IMG/VR virus record: IMGVR_UViG_3300031111_000022 | Span: 1 to 37,051 of that record | Reading direction: 5' to 3' (one strand) | Length of the DNA: 37,051 bases | Source: a virus | Shown here: piece after piece, positions 37,006 to 37,051 of the stretch | Layout: the number at the start of each line of letters is the position of its first letter | Numbering within the stretch: position 1 is the first letter of the stretch | Made by a program: the position numbers and the translations under genes | Notes under the pieces: generated by a model | The model's database searches: none | Seen by the model: only the letters and a program-made list of their open reading frames with translations | Told to the model about the DNA's origin: nothing

Positions 37006-37051
37006 ACTGACACCATCGAGCAGATCGGCAAGAGCACCCTCCAGCACGGCC
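37006..37051 (+). other. Putative host flank, possible start of an ablB-like gene
   Basis: In one frame this flank reads DTIEQIGKSTLQHG, resembling the N-terminus of beta-lysine N6-acetyltransferases (D-x-I-E-x-I-G-x-S-x-x-Q-H-G) that make the osmolyte N-acetyl-beta-lysine. There is no start codon inside the flank, so the gene would begin on the other side of the insertion. Only 14 residues are available, so this is tentative. Confidence 0.3.

Noticed and set aside
36467-37047. Short open frames on both strands in the phage left end
   Set aside because: Composition is dominated by repeated GC-rich motifs, no ribosome binding sites are present, and Mu-like ends are normally gene-free here.
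1-37051. CRISPR array, tRNA or rRNA genes
   Set aside because: No regularly spaced repeats of CRISPR type were seen; the only tandem array is the coding 12-bp repeat. No cloverleaf or ribosomal sequence was noticed.

Overview
The window is a nearly complete, probably intact transposable (Mu-like) prophage or phage genome of about 37 kb from a GC-rich Gram-negative host. The Gram-negative assignment rests on an overlapping Rz/Rz1 spanin pair, which only makes sense with an outer membrane, and on strong AGGAGG-type ribosome binding sites throughout. Candidate phage termini lie at about 21 and 37005. Each starts TGT and carries the motif TTG(C/A)CAAAATG six bases in, as expected for MuA-type transposase sites. 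The span between them (about 36,985 bp) is close to Mu itself. The roughly 20 and 46 bases outside would be host DNA; the right flank reads like the N-terminus of a beta-lysine acetyltransferase (AblB), a weak hint about the host.

Almost every gene is on the minus strand, so the phage reads right to left. Right end (36.1-37.0 kb): gene-free terminal DNA with repeated motifs, then a CI-like repressor on the plus strand facing a Ner-like gene across a small operator/promoter region. Transposition and early region (28.5-36.0 kb): Ner, a small HTH-type protein, DDE transposase A, AAA+ target-selector B, Gam, a run of very small zinc-ribbon and basic proteins joined by start/stop overlaps, an endolysin-like protein, and GemA. 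Regulatory/middle region (26.0-28.5 kb): two unknown proteins, a phage-type adenine methyltransferase, a double-HTH protein with AT-hook-like tail, and a single-HTH protein. No recognisable Mor or C activator is present, so one of the HTH proteins may take that role.

At 23.9-26.0 kb sits an accessory (moron-like) cassette that looks less GC-rich: a divergently oriented unknown gene behind a perfect TTGTACA palindrome, and a two-gene unit (unknown soluble protein plus a four-helix membrane protein) with its own promoter. It is the best candidate for an undescribed lysogenic or anti-phage function.

Late region (0.2-23.6 kb): lysis genes (holin-like, Rz, Rz1), DUF2730-like and gp26-like proteins, terminase small and large subunits, portal, MuF-type head protein with a C-terminal nuclease-toxin-like domain, protease/scaffold with a nested scaffold start, collagen-like decoration protein, major capsid, a gp35-like protein with a long Lys-Pro-Glu-Pro tail, head-tail joining proteins, contractile sheath and tube, a tail chaperone with a -1 frameshift site, tape measure, baseplate hub, spike, gp25-like wedge, J and I proteins, and three fibre/receptor-type proteins, the last with an FGE/C-type-lectin fold. 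Most neighbouring genes overlap by 1-17 bases or are separated by only a few, consistent with long polycistronic messages.
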